A DNA stretch of 64,000 nt from Actinoalloteichus hoggarensis (GTDB lineage: Bacteria; Actinomycetota; Actinomycetes; Mycobacteriales; Pseudonocardiaceae): NCBI RefSeq assembly GCF_002234535.1, contig NZ_CP022521.1:4278001-4342000 (forward strand), given 5' to 3'. The notes beneath the pieces are model-generated. The model worked only from the letters and a program-made list of their open reading frames with translations. It was not told the DNA's origin and searched no databases. Position 1 is the stretch's first letter; the number at the start of each line of letters is the position of its first letter. The position numbers and the translations under genes were made by a program. This document shows, piece after piece, positions 42,633 to 51,307 of this stretch.

Positions 42633-43008
42633 TCGGCTAGGGGCAGGCCGGCGGCGCCGCCGGCCGAGGGACCGCGTGTGACGGCCTGGGTCGCGGGCAG
42701 ATCTGCCCGACTCGGGGGCGGCGGATCTTCGCATCGCCCGCGATCCGCCGGATGTCCCCGGGTCGACGCGAGCGTGCGGCGAGCCGATCGTCGCCCGCCC
42801 GCCTGCGACCGCCGCACCGCCCGGCTGCGCGGCACCCGGCGTCGGCATGGTCCCGGTGCCGCCGCCGAGACGTCCTTCAGCGGCCGCGCCGAGACACGAC
42901 GTCGACGCCGACGAAGCCGCCGGTCACGCACCAGGACCGGTGCGGATCACTCGACCGCCGCCCGTCCGGCCGGTGTGGACCGTCGGGATGATCCGCTACC
43001 TTCGGTGC
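42633..43008. other. Intergenic, promoter of the exonuclease gene at right end
   Basis: No gene recognised. GTGGAC (42975-42980) and TACCTT (42997-43002), 16 bp apart, form a candidate promoter whose start point would coincide with the ATG at 43009. Confidence 0.5.
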
Positions 43009-43812
43009 ATGATCCGATCCGGCATGTCCTGGTCCGACGGTCCGCTGACAGCCTTCGATCTGGAGACGACGGGGGTGGACACGGCGACCGACAGACTCGT
43101 CACCGCGACCATCGTCGCCATCGTTCCCGGCGCGGAGCCGGTCGTGTCGAGCTGGCTGGCCGATCCCGGGGTGGAGATCCCGTCGGCGGCGGCCGAGGTC
43201 CACGGGATCAGCACCGAACACGCCCGCGCCCACGGCCGGGACGCGGCGACGGTGGTGGCCGAGATCGCCGACACCCTGGCCCGGGTCTGGTCCCCCACCA
43301 CGCCGCTGTGCGTCTTCAACGCGGGCTTCGACCTGTCGCTGCTGGACGCCGAACTGCGCCGCCACCACGGGCGCGACCTGGTGCTCGGCGGCCCGGTGAT
43401 CGACCCGATGTGCATCGACAAGCATCTGGACCGCTATCGCAGGGGAAAGCGCACCCTGAGCGCCCTCTGCGAGCACCATCAGGTGCGGCTGGAGGACGCC
43501 CACAGCTCCACCGGCGACGCGCTCGCCTGCGCCCGGCTGGCCTGGCGACTCGCCAGGAGCCACCCGGAGCAGATCGGCACCGTCGATCTGGCGGAGCTGC
43601 ACACCCGGCAGGCGGGCTGGTATCGGACGCAGACCACCGGCTTCGCCGACTACCTGGACAAGCTCGCCGGCCGCGAGGCCGACCCGGCCGAGGCCGAGCA
43701 GCTGCGCGGTCGCGCCGCCGACGTCCGCTCCACCGCCGATCACTGGCCGCTGCGTCGGGTGACGGCGCCCGTCGAGGCGACGGCGCCCGTCGAGGTGTCG
43801 GCGGCGGGCTAG
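43009..43812 (+). CDS. DEDDh 3'-5' exonuclease (DnaQ-like)
   Basis: 267 residues from the ATG at 43009, preferred over the ATG at 42988 because a TACCTT -10 box sits just upstream and implies a leaderless message. ExoI motif AFDLETTG (Asp17, Glu19), ExoII motif FNAGFDLSLLD near 103 and ExoIII HSSTGDALA near 165 give the four acidic residues and the His of DEDDh enzymes. Actinobacterial proteins of this length act as accessory proofreading or DNA-repair exonucleases. A 60-residue C-terminal extension is Ala/Arg/Val-rich with a repeated TAPVE motif. Confidence 0.92.
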   Translation: MIRSGMSWSDGPLTAFDLETTGVDTATDRLVTATIVAIVPGAEPVVSSWLADPGVEIPSAAAEVHGISTEHARAHGRDAATVVAEIADTLARVWSPTTPLCVFNAGFDLSLLDAELRRHHGRDLVLGGPVIDPMCIDKHLDRYRRGKRTLSALCEHHQVRLEDAHSSTGDALACARLAWRLARSHPEQIGTVDLAELHTRQAGWYRTQTTGFADYLDKLAGREADPAEAEQLRGRAADVRSTADHWPLRRVTAPVEATAPVEVSAAG

Positions 43813-44060
43813 CGGCGGGCCGGCCTGCGGCGTGCCAGGCATCGCGGGGCGGCGGTGTCGGACACGGCCGATGCGATGCCGTGGTGCCGTGTCACGGCCG
43901 CCCTAAGGCAGGGGCGTCGTACGGCGGGGACGGCCTGCGGCGGGTGACCGGCGGAGTCCGCTCGGCTCCGTCGCCGAGTAGGTTCCACCCCGCGATGATC
44001 CTGTGTCGTCCCCCTGCACGGCGACGCGGCGACGTGCTCACGGGTCGGGCGGAACGGACC

Positions 44061-44453
44061 TCACCGGGTGTCGCGTCGCCGCGCGCACACCTCGATCTCG
44101 ATCTTCATCCGGGGGTCGGCCAGGCCGCACACCAGCATCGTGGCGGCGGGGCGGACCTCGCCGAAGCAGCGACGCAGCACGGGCCAGCAGGGCTCGAAGT
44201 CCGCGCGGTCGGGCAGCAGGTATCGCACGCGCACGACGTCGGCGACGGTGCACCCCGCCTCGGCGAGCGCGGACTCGATGTTGCGCAGGCACTGCCGCGC
44301 CTGCTCCACGACGTCGTCGGAGATCGTCATCGTGGTGTAGTCGAACCCGGTCGTACCGGACACGTGCACCCAGTCGCCGTCGACCACGGCACGGGCGTAC
44401 CCGATCTGCTCCTCGAAGGTCGAGCCGCTCGGGATCGCGCGTCGTTCTGTCAT
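44061..44453 (-). CDS. RidA/YjgF-family protein
   Basis: 130 residues from the ATG at 44453. RidA fold markers include YARAVVDGDWVHVSGTTG, the helix ARQCLRNIESALAEAGCTVADVVRVRYLL and the terminal MLVCGLADPRMKIEIEVCA, with the conserved Arg in VRYLL and the C-terminal Glu. Such enzymes hydrolyse reactive enamines/imines. It is divergent from the LysR regulator at 44526, which probably controls it. Confidence 0.92.
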   Translation of the reverse strand: MTERRAIPSGSTFEEQIGYARAVVDGDWVHVSGTTGFDYTTMTISDDVVEQARQCLRNIESALAEAGCTVADVVRVRYLLPDRADFEPCWPVLRRCFGEVRPAATMLVCGLADPRMKIEIEVCARRRDTR

Positions 44454-44511
44454 GCGCCGAACGCTAAGCCGCCGCGCCCGATACGTCTAATAGCTCTGAA
44501 TCACCGTTCTG

Positions 44512-44527
44512 ATATCTCTGGAGATAT
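44512..44527. promoter_or_regulatory. Palindrome overlapping the LysR start codon
   Basis: ATATCTC-TG-GAGATAT, a perfect 7-2-7 inverted repeat, includes the first two bases of the LysR ATG. It contains the ATC/GAT half-sites of LysR binding sequences and would allow autorepression and control of the divergent RidA gene. Confidence 0.65.
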
Positions 44528-45506
44528 GGATCGTCCCGAACTCCCGCTGCCCCAGCTGCATGCCTTCGTCGTACTCGCCGAGGAGCTGCACTTCGGCCAC
44601 GCCGCCACGCGGCTGGGCATCGCCCAACCGCCGCTGAGCCAGCAGATCCGCAGGCTGGAGGACAGGGTCGGCCACCGGCTGCTGTGTCGCGAGCCGGGGC
44701 GCGTCACGCTGACGCCCGCGGGTCGGGAGCTGCTGCCCGCCGCGAGACTGGCGCTGGCCGGCCTCGCGGACGGGCTGGCCGCGGCGCGGGCGGTCGGCAG
44801 CGGCACGGCGGGGACGCTGCGCATCGGGTTCGCCGCGTCCCTCGCCCTGACCGTGCTGCCCGGTCTGCTCCGCGCCTTCCGCGAGCGCTCGCCCGGGGTG
44901 ACACTGGACATCCGTGAGATGACCACCACCCCGCAGCTCGCCGCCCTCCAGGACGGGGCCGTCGACATCGGTCTTCTTCGGGAGCCACCGCCCGAGGACG
45001 AGGCCGCCGGGCTCGGGTTCACGACCGTGCTCACCGAGCCCTTCGTCGCCGTGCTGCCTGCCGGGCATCCACTCGCCGACCGCCGAACCGTTCCGGTCGC
45101 GGCGCTCGCGGATCATCCGTTCGTGCTGCTGCCCCGTGCGGTCGGGCCCCGACTGCACGATCAGATCATCGGCCTGTGCACGGCGGCGGGCTTCGCTCCC
45201 GAGATCGCGCAGCACGCGGTGGAATGGCAGACCGTCTGCGCCCTGGTGGAGACCGGGCTCGGGGTGTCGCTGGCCCCGGCGAGCATCCGCCGCATCCGGA
45301 TGAAGGGCGTCGCCTTCCGGCGCGTCGATCCCGACACGGTACGCACCCGCGTCGCGGTCGCCTGGCGAGCAGACGACCGAAACCCGCTGGTCACCGGCCT
45401 CCTGGCAGCCGTGCGCCCAGCGGCTGACGCCACGCGGGCCGCCGCCTCAGCCGCTCGGGGTGTACAGCTGCCCGAAGCGGATGCGGTTGCCGAACGGGTC
45501 CCGTAG
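44526..45506 (+). CDS. LysR-family transcriptional regulator
   Basis: 326 residues from the ATG at 44526. The N-terminal winged HTH is canonical (PQLHAFVVLAEELHFGHAATRLGIAQPPLSQQIRRLEDRVGHRLL, residues 8-52), followed by a two-lobed effector domain beginning GTLRIGFAASLAL. No Shine-Dalgarno is evident and the start sits within a palindrome, so a leaderless or autoregulated message is plausible. The last 60 bases overlap the 3' end of the convergent VOC gene. Confidence 0.93.
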   Translation: MDRPELPLPQLHAFVVLAEELHFGHAATRLGIAQPPLSQQIRRLEDRVGHRLLCREPGRVTLTPAGRELLPAARLALAGLADGLAAARAVGSGTAGTLRIGFAASLALTVLPGLLRAFRERSPGVTLDIREMTTTPQLAALQDGAVDIGLLREPPPEDEAAGLGFTTVLTEPFVAVLPAGHPLADRRTVPVAALADHPFVLLPRAVGPRLHDQIIGLCTAAGFAPEIAQHAVEWQTVCALVETGLGVSLAPASIRRIRMKGVAFRRVDPDTVRTRVAVAWRADDRNPLVTGLLAAVRPAADATRAAASAARGVQLPEADAVAERVP

Positions 45507-45866
45507 CCCGCAGTCGACGCCGTAGGGCTTCTCGGTCGGCTCGTCGGTGAACTCGACGCCCTTGGCGAGGAGCTTCTCGTAGGTGGCGTGACAGTCGTCG
45601 GTGGTCAGCATGAGCCAGCCGCCCATCGCGCCCTTGGTGACGAGCTCCCGCACCTGTTCGGCGGTCGACTCGTCCATCGACGGCGGGCCGGGCTTCTCCA
45701 GGAGGATCTGCCTGCCCGGCTCGCCGGGAGCCGTGACGGTGAGCCAGCGCATGAGGCCGAGGTCGGTGTCGGTATGCAGGTCGAGGCCCAGGACGTCCAC
45801 GTAGAACGTGCGGGCCTCGTCCTGGTCGAGGACGTAGATCTGGGACTGGGTGATCGCGGTGAACAT
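45447..45866 (-). CDS. VOC-superfamily (glyoxalase/dioxygenase-like) protein
   Basis: 139 residues from the ATG at 45866. Paired beta-alpha-beta-beta-beta modules of the vicinal oxygen chelate fold: SQIYVLDQDEARTFYVDVLGLDL at the start and DDCHATYEKLLAKGVEFTDEP later, ending DPFGNRIRFGQLY. It follows an AraC gene by ten bases in a two-gene operon. Roles in the family include glyoxalase, antibiotic binding and ring cleavage; the substrate is unknown. Its 3' end overlaps the LysR gene. Confidence 0.92.
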   Translation of the reverse strand: MFTAITQSQIYVLDQDEARTFYVDVLGLDLHTDTDLGLMRWLTVTAPGEPGRQILLEKPGPPSMDESTAEQVRELVTKGAMGGWLMLTTDDCHATYEKLLAKGVEFTDEPTEKPYGVDCGLRDPFGNRIRFGQLYTPSG

Positions 45867-45876
45867 GGGAGGAACG

Positions 45877-46299
45877 CTATTCGGCGACGTCGCCGGAGGC
45901 TTCTCCGAAAGGACTCGGTCGCAACCAGGACTTCGCGAAGCACGTCGGGACGGGCAGCCGGCCGACCCGACGTCGGTAGTCGGTGGGCGACTCGCCGACG
46001 ATGTCGCGGAACGTCCGGCTGAACGTGCCGAGGCTCGTGAAGCCCACAGCCATGCAGATCTCCGTCACGCCGCGGTCGGTCTCGCGCAGCAGGTCCATGG
46101 AACGTTCCACCCGCCTACGCCGCAGATACTGGTGGGGCGTCTCGCCGAAGGTCGCCCGGAAGGCGCGGATGAGGTACGTCCGGGAGACGTGCACGGAACG
46201 GGCCAGCGCGGCGAGGTCCGACGGCTGCGCGTAGCACCGGTCCATCCGGTCTCGAACCCGCAGCATCCTGCGGTTGGACTCCTCCACGGCACGACTCAT
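45877..46299 (-). CDS. Short AraC-type HTH regulator
   Basis: 140 residues from the ATG at 46299 (an in-frame GTG about 13 codons upstream is possible). The protein is essentially only the AraC DNA-binding domain: DLAALARSVHVSRTYLIRAFRATFGETPHQYL and GVTEICMAVGFTSLGTFSRTFRDIVGESPTDY. No sensor domain is present. It precedes the VOC gene by ten bases, so both are one transcription unit and the regulator probably controls the pair. Confidence 0.85.
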   Translation of the reverse strand: MSRAVEESNRRMLRVRDRMDRCYAQPSDLAALARSVHVSRTYLIRAFRATFGETPHQYLRRRRVERSMDLLRETDRGVTEICMAVGFTSLGTFSRTFRDIVGESPTDYRRRVGRLPVPTCFAKSWLRPSPFGEASGDVAE

Positions 46300-46861
46300 G
46301 GCCGGAGTGGACCATGGCCGACCGACGATCGTCCGCACCGCGATGACGAGGCCGCCGGGTCCCCGCCACGTCCCCGCGAGCCCGGGCAGGCGGGGCGGCG
46401 CGAGCGAGCAGGCTCGGCCGCCGGGCCTGCCCGGTCCGGCTGCCTCGGCGACCGGCCGCGGCGTCGGCCTCGGCTCGCCGGCCGGCCCGCTCCGAAGGAG
46501 GTCGCGGCACCTTGGGCACGGCAGGCCACACCGTCCACTCCCACATCCGTCGGCCTCTGACCTGCGGGTATCCCGCCGCTCGCCGGAGCGGCGCGGACGC
46601 GGACCGTGAATTCGCCGCCGCACCGCTGCCGGAGTGATCGTGACGTGCGACACTTCAGGACGTCGTGGGGAACAATCGGGCTGCCGATCTAGTTGGACAG
46701 GTTGGTCGTCAGTTTTGTGTTCGTGTTTCACCACGCTCGCGGAAACGATGTTGCGGGCGCGCCGTCTCTTTCCTTGCAGGCCAAGCTGGAGAAGTCGCCG
46801 TCTGAGACCCGACCCGGGCGCCGCACGGTGCGGACCCGTTTGGCCTTGAGAAGGAGCAGAC
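46300..46861. other. Upstream region of the cold-shock gene
   Basis: The 562 bp hold no gene. From about 46680 to 46760 the DNA is less GC-rich (AGTTGGACAGG, CAGTTTTGTGTTCG), a likely promoter and long 5' untranslated region for the cold-shock gene. AAGGAG precedes the ATG. Confidence 0.5.
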
Positions 46862-47062
46862 ATGGCACAGGGAACAGTCAAGTGGTTCAACGCGGAGAAG
46901 GGCTTCGGCTTCATCGCTCAGGAGAGCGGCCCCGACGTGTTCGTCCACTACTCGGAGATCGACGGTAACGGCTACCGCACGCTGGAGGAGAACCAGCCCG
47001 TCGAGTTCGAGATCAACCAGGGCCCGAAGGGCCCGCAGGCCGTGAGCGTCCGCGCGGTCTGA
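46862..47062 (+). CDS. cspA: Cold-shock protein, CspA family
   Basis: 66 residues, ATG at 46862 with AAGGAG seven bases upstream. A single cold-shock domain with RNP1 KGFGFI and RNP2 VFVHY, plus WFNAEKG. It binds single-stranded RNA/DNA as a chaperone. It is monocistronic, with a long probable 5' leader and a strong hairpin 56 bp after the stop. Confidence 0.97.
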   Translation: MAQGTVKWFNAEKGFGFIAQESGPDVFVHYSEIDGNGYRTLEENQPVEFEINQGPKGPQAVSVRAV

Positions 47063-47118
47063 GAACCGCCTTCCTCGGACGGTCCCCGGCGACGCGATCG
47101 CTGAGAACGTCGAGATTC

Positions 47119-47150
47119 GCTGCCCCCGGTCCGCTCGGACCGGGGGCAGC
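47119..47150 (+). terminator. Terminator hairpin of the cold-shock gene
   Basis: GCTGCCCCCGGTCC and GGACCGGGGGCAGC form a perfect 14-bp stem with a GCTC loop. There is no long T-run, as is common in actinomycete terminators. Confidence 0.85.
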
Positions 47151-47652
47151 GTCGTCTGCCGACCCGCTGCCGGGCAGCCGAGGCAGGCCCTGCGTCGGCC
47201 GACCGTGGCGATGCGTCGGCCGGCCGTGGCGAGGCGACCGTGGCGATGCACGAAGCCGCCGGACCGCTCCCGAGCCGCGGGGGCAGGCCGACCACCCGCG
47301 AGCAGGCACCCACTCGCTCGCACCCCGCTGACACGCGACGCCTCGACGCCCGCCCCCGCGGCAGGCGGTGACGCCGAAGCAGGCGGTGACGCCGCGAATC
47401 CCCTGAGAGCCCAGAGCCCCCTGGTGCCGATTCCGAACCGCCCTCACCGGCCGCCGCGCGCCCGACTCCGTCCACGGCACACCCTCGGCGGACGAGTCGT
47501 CGTGTCGGCCTGAACAGATCACCGTCGCCGCGGTGGCGGTGCGGTCGACGAGTCGTCCAGCTCCCGCGTAGGCCCGATCGGATCAGGGCAGGCGGATCCC
47601 CCGACCAGGCCCGACGCCCCTTCTCGTCGGGCCGGGCGACCCACCCGGCCCG

Positions 47653-47677
47653 TAAAAAATAATACCGTGCTATTTTC
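47653..47677 (+). promoter_or_regulatory. AT-rich operator/promoter before the TetR-GAP operon
   Basis: An A/T-rich block in GC-rich DNA reads AAAATA near 47656 and TATTTT near 47671 around ATACCGTGC, a dyad typical of TetR autoregulatory sites. It sits directly before the ATG at 47683, with no Shine-Dalgarno between. Confidence 0.6.
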
Positions 47678-47682
47678 ATCGC

Positions 47683-48291
47683 ATGGCACGAACCGCAGAC
47701 GCCGACGCTCGGCGCAGGCAGGTCGCCGAGGCGCTCCTGCGCGTCATCGCGCGCGACGGCCTCCCCGGAGCCAAGCTCGCCAGTGTCGCCGCCGAGGCAG
47801 GGACCTCGATCGGCCTCGTGCAGAGCTACTTCCGCACCAAGGACGAGCTGCTGCGCTTCGGGATCGAGCACATGTACGCCCGAGCGACCGAACGGATCCT
47901 CGAAACCCCTGTCGGCCCGACGGTGCGCCAGACGCTCGCCGCGGTGATGAACACGCTCCTTCCCCTGGACGACGACCGCAGGCACGAGCTGGCCGTGTGG
48001 CTGGCCTTCATCCCGGCGACCCTCGTCGACCCCGAGATGCGTCGCATCCATCAGACCAACACCCGGCGGCTGCTCGACGAACTGGCCAAGGGCTTCGCCC
48101 AGGCCAGAGAGTTCGGCGAACTCGACGAACAGCGCGATCCGCATGACGAGGCGGCGGCCCTCGCGGCGTTCACCGACGGACTCGCCCTGCACCACCTCGC
48201 CAGCGGCGAGGACTTCGACCCGGACCGCATCCGGCGACTGCTCGACGACCACCTCGACCGTGTCTTCTCCCAAGGAGTCCACACGCCATGA
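47683..48291 (+). CDS. TetR-family regulator
   Basis: 202 residues from the ATG at 47683. The HTH (residues 8-54) reads RRQVAEALLRVIARDGLPGAKLASVAAEAGTSIGLVQSYFRTKDELL, and the C-terminal domain resembles the BetI-type TetR_C. The stop overlaps the membrane-protein gene by four bases (ATGA), so the repressor and its target are co-translated, implying autoregulation of the pair in response to a compound the membrane protein handles. Confidence 0.92.
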   Translation: MARTADADARRRQVAEALLRVIARDGLPGAKLASVAAEAGTSIGLVQSYFRTKDELLRFGIEHMYARATERILETPVGPTVRQTLAAVMNTLLPLDDDRRHELAVWLAFIPATLVDPEMRRIHQTNTRRLLDELAKGFAQAREFGELDEQRDPHDEAAALAAFTDGLALHHLASGEDFDPDRIRRLLDDHLDRVFSQGVHTP

Positions 48292-48995
48292 CCACCGCAC
48301 TCGTCTTAGGACTGATCGGCCTCGCCCTCGTCGACAGCACGAGCATCGGCACGCTGTTCATCCCGATCTGGCTGCTGCTCGCACCCGGCCGGGTCCGGCT
48401 CGGCCGCTTCGCCGTCTATCTCGGCACCATCGTCGTCTTCTACTTCGCCGCCGGGCTGCTCGTCATGGTGGGCGCCGACGCCGCCCTCGGCGTGATCGGC
48501 GCCCTGTTCGCGAGCGTCGACCAGACGATCCTGCGCGGCGTCCAGCTGGCGGCGGGCATCGCCCTGCTGGTGCTGAGCTTCCGCATGACCTCGAAGCACC
48601 GTAAGCCGAAGGGGCCGGGGCGGATCACCCGGTGGCGGGAGCGCGCGCTGACCGAGGAGGGCAGCACCCCGTCGCTGATCTCGCTGGCCCTGGCTGCCGC
48701 GGGCATGGAGCTGGCGACCATGCTGCCCTACCTCGCGGCCATCGGCCTGCTCGTCACCTCCGGCATCGGCTGGGGCGGCATCACCCTCAGCCTCGCCGCG
48801 TACTGCGTGATCATGGTGCTGCCCGCCGTCGTCCTGATCGGCGTCCGGCTCGTCGCCCACGAGCGGATCGATCCGCTGCTGCAACGGATGAACGCCTGGA
48901 TGACCAAGAACGGTAACGAGACCCTGAGCTGGATCGTCGGCATCGCGGGCTTCCTGATCGCCCAGAACGCCGTCGGCGCCCTCCTCGCGGGCTGA
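48288..48995 (+). CDS. GAP-family (Sap, LysE-like) membrane protein
   Basis: 235 residues with six hydrophobic helices. The beginning (LVLGLIGLALVDSTSIGTLFIPIWLLLAPGR) is the signature of the GAP/Sap family, related to mycobacterial SAP, which addresses sulfolipid or glycopeptidolipid to the surface, and to the LysE superfamily. The loop after helix 3 is basic (TSKHRKPKGPGRITRWRER). Control by the co-transcribed TetR suggests export of a small molecule or lipid. Confidence 0.9.
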   Translation: MTTALVLGLIGLALVDSTSIGTLFIPIWLLLAPGRVRLGRFAVYLGTIVVFYFAAGLLVMVGADAALGVIGALFASVDQTILRGVQLAAGIALLVLSFRMTSKHRKPKGPGRITRWRERALTEEGSTPSLISLALAAAGMELATMLPYLAAIGLLVTSGIGWGGITLSLAAYCVIMVLPAVVLIGVRLVAHERIDPLLQRMNAWMTKNGNETLSWIVGIAGFLIAQNAVGALLAG

Positions 48996-49347
48996 TCGAC
49001 GCCGTGGCCTGACCGACGGCGTCCCGCCGCATCGCCTGCGCCGCGCTCGGGGACGGAGTGTCGCTCGTCGTCGTGACCAGCAGCTTCGTCCGCCGCGTCC
49101 GAGAGGACGACGGCCACGCGCCACCGGCGGCCGACCACCGAGACTCGGCCGCCCTCGCGCGCCTCCCGTCCCGTCAGAACCGCGGCTCCGGCGGGACGGC
49201 CGGCGATGCCCGCAGGTCACATCCATTCGCCGCCCCGCCGCCATCTCGACCACGCCGGCCGGGCGGCCGTCCTCCGCAACACGCTTGACGCCAAAGGGAA
49301 TGCAGTGTGCGATATACCGCATGCCGGTCCCCCGCGGTCACCACGTC
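48996..49347. other. Intergenic, GntR promoter at right end
   Basis: No gene recognised. TTGACG at 49285-49290 and the palindrome at 49309-49320 mark the regulatory region of the GntR gene. Confidence 0.5.
49309..49320. promoter_or_regulatory. Palindrome GCGATATACCGC before the GntR gene
   Basis: Ten of twelve bases are self-complementary (GCGrTATAyCGC) around a TATA core that may also be the -10 region, about 19-20 bp after TTGACG. Autoregulation by the GntR product is a reasonable reading. Confidence 0.5.
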
Positions 49348-50007
49348 ATGACCAGGTCGCTGCTGCGCGACGAGGCGTACCGGGCGATCCGCGACGCGAT
49401 CGTCGACGGCACCCTCGCCCCCGGCGAGCGTCTGCTGGACACCGAACTCGTGGAATGGCTCGGGGTGAGCCGCACGCCGATCCGGGAGGCGCTGGCCCGG
49501 CTCGAACAGGCGGGACTCGTGCGGTCCAAGCCGGGCCGCTACACGATCGTCGCCCCGCTGGACGTCCGGGCCACCCGAGAGGCGCAGTCCGTCGCGGCGG
49601 CCCTGCACGCCCTGGCCGTGCGCGAAGCCGCGGCCACGCTGACCGACGTCGAGCTGACGTCGATGCGCGAGGCGAATCAGCGGCTCGCCGAGGCGTTGCG
49701 GACCGGAGACGTCGACGGCGCGCTGACGGCCGACGACGAGTTCCACGCGGTCCCGGTGGTCGCGGCGGCCAACGAGACGCTGCGCACGATGCTCGACCAG
49801 GTCACGCCGCTGCTGCGCCGGGTGGAGCGGGTGCGGTTCGCCACGCTGGCGGGTCGGAGTTCGGTGGCGCAGCACGCCGAGATCGTCGAGCTGTGCGCCT
49901 CGGGTGACGTCGACGGCGCGGCCGCCGCCACCCGACGCAACTGGGAGACCCTCGGACGGCTGCTCACGGCTGAGGCCCGAGGCGAGGACGCGGGGTCGAC
50001 GACGTGA
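49348..50007 (+). CDS. GntR-family regulator (FadR/FCD subfamily)
   Basis: 219 residues from the ATG at 49348; an in-frame ATG at 49321 is less likely because it would fall at the transcription start. The winged HTH reads AYRAIRDAIVDGTLAPGERLLDTELVEWLGVSRTPIREALARLEQAGLV (residues 10-60). The C-terminal all-helical FCD domain carries DDEFHAVPVVAAAN and a terminal metal-ligand His region (AQHAEIVELCASGD). It precedes the ACC deaminase gene by 292 bp in the same direction and is the best candidate regulator of it. Confidence 0.88.
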   Translation: MTRSLLRDEAYRAIRDAIVDGTLAPGERLLDTELVEWLGVSRTPIREALARLEQAGLVRSKPGRYTIVAPLDVRATREAQSVAAALHALAVREAAATLTDVELTSMREANQRLAEALRTGDVDGALTADDEFHAVPVVAAANETLRTMLDQVTPLLRRVERVRFATLAGRSSVAQHAEIVELCASGDVDGAAAATRRNWETLGRLLTAEARGEDAGSTT

Positions 50008-50299
50008 CGATCGACGGCGCGGCGGGGACGGCGGCGGTGGCGGGGCGGGCGTCGAGGACGGCCGTCCCGGTGCCGAGGGGCAGACACGGGGAAGGCCGCC
50101 ATGGCCGCGTCCGTACCCGCGTTCCCGTACCCGGCGCCGGGCCGTCACGCCGCACTCTCCGCGACGTCCGGCGTCCACGATCGCTCGCCACCCGCGCCGA
50201 ACAGACCCGTGTCCATCCGCGATGACCCGTCCCGTCGGGCCTGCGCCGCGTCGCTGAGCCGGTCCGCCACGAGAAGCCGTCGAGCAAGGAGCGTCCACC

Positions 50300-51307
50300 A
50301 TGTCCATCGAGGACTTCCCCCGCTATCCACTGCTGTTCGGCCCCAGTCCGGTGCATCCGCTGGAGCGGCTCACCCAGCACCTCGGCGGGCCGCGGATCTG
50401 GGCCAAGCGGGAGGACTGCAACAGCGGGCTGGCCTTCGGCGGCAACAAGACGCGCAAACTCGAGTACCTGGTTCCCGACGCGCTCGCCCAGGGCGCGGAC
50501 ACGCTGGTCTCGATCGGCGGAATCCAGTCCAACCACACTCGACAGGTCGCGGCGGTCGCGGCGCGGCTCGGGCTGACGGCCAGACTGGTGCAGGAGAGCT
50601 GGGTGGACTGGCCGGACCCGGTGAACGACAAGGTGGGCAACATCCTGTTGTCGCGGGTGATGGGCGCGCGGGTCGAACTCGTGCGGGCAGGGTTCGGCAT
50701 CGGTGTCAAGGAGAGCTGGGAACAGGCGTTGGCCGAGGTCCGCGACCAGGGCGGAACGCCCTACGCCATCCCGGCGGGCGCCTCCGATCACCGGCTCGGC
50801 GGCCTGGGCTTCGCGAACTGGGCGGCGGAGGTGCGGCAGCAGGAGGCGGAGCTCGGCGTCTTCTTCGACACCATCGTCGTGTGCAGCGTGACCGGCTCGA
50901 CGCAGGCGGGGATGATCGCCGGATTCGCCGGACAGGACCGCCCGCGTCGCGTGATCGGCATCGACGCCTCCGCCCGGATCGAGGCCACCCGGAGCCAGGT
51001 CGAGAAGATCGCCCGAGCCACGGCCGAGCTGATCGGGCTCGGCCGGGAACTGCGTGAGGCGGAGATCGAGGTCCGGGCGGGCTGGGCAGGCGAGGAGTAC
51101 GGCGTCCCGACCGACTCGACCCTGGCGGCGATGCGACTCGCGGGCAGCCTGGAAGGCATGATCACCGATCCGGTGTACGAGGGGAAGTCGATGGCGGGCC
51201 TGATCGACCTCGTCCGCGAGGGAGACATCCCGGCGGAGTCCACCGTCCTCTACGCGCATCTGGGCGGGCAGCCCGCGCTCAACGCCTACAGCGGGCTCTT
51301 CTCCTGA
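50300..51307 (+). CDS. acdS: 1-aminocyclopropane-1-carboxylate (ACC) deaminase
   Basis: 335 residues from the ATG at 50300, AAGGAG upstream. PLP enzyme converting ACC to 2-oxobutyrate and ammonia. The PLP lysine is Lys50 in [11 protein letters not shown], and [10 protein letters not shown] follows near 74. The residues that separate true ACC deaminase from D-cysteine desulfhydrase are the deaminase type: Glu in VYEGKSMAG near 294 and Leu in [14 protein letters not shown] near 320. Such enzymes lower ethylene in plants, so a plant-associated lifestyle is possible. Confidence 0.95.
   Translation: MSIEDFPRYPLLFGPSPVHPLERLTQHLGGPRIWAKREDCNSGLAFGGNKTRKLEYLVPDALAQGADTLVSIGGIQSNHTRQVAAVAARLGLTARLVQESWVDWPDPVNDKVGNILLSRVMGARVELVRAGFGIGVKESWEQALAEVRDQGGTPYAIPAGASDHRLGGLGFANWAAEVRQQEAELGVFFDTIVVCSVTGSTQAGMIAGFAGQDRPRRVIGIDASARIEATRSQVEKIARATAELIGLGRELREAEIEVRAGWAGEEYGVPTDSTLAAMRLAGSLEGMITDPVYEGKSMAGLIDLVREGDIPAESTVLYAHLGGQPALNAYSGLFS

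Larger units (their letters stand above)
47063..47682. other. Intergenic between cold-shock and TetR genes
   Basis: Apart from the terminator at 47119-47150 and the AT-rich operator at 47653-47677, no gene is seen. Short direct repeats of GGCCGACCGTGGCGATGC type occur near 47195-47250. Confidence 0.5.
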
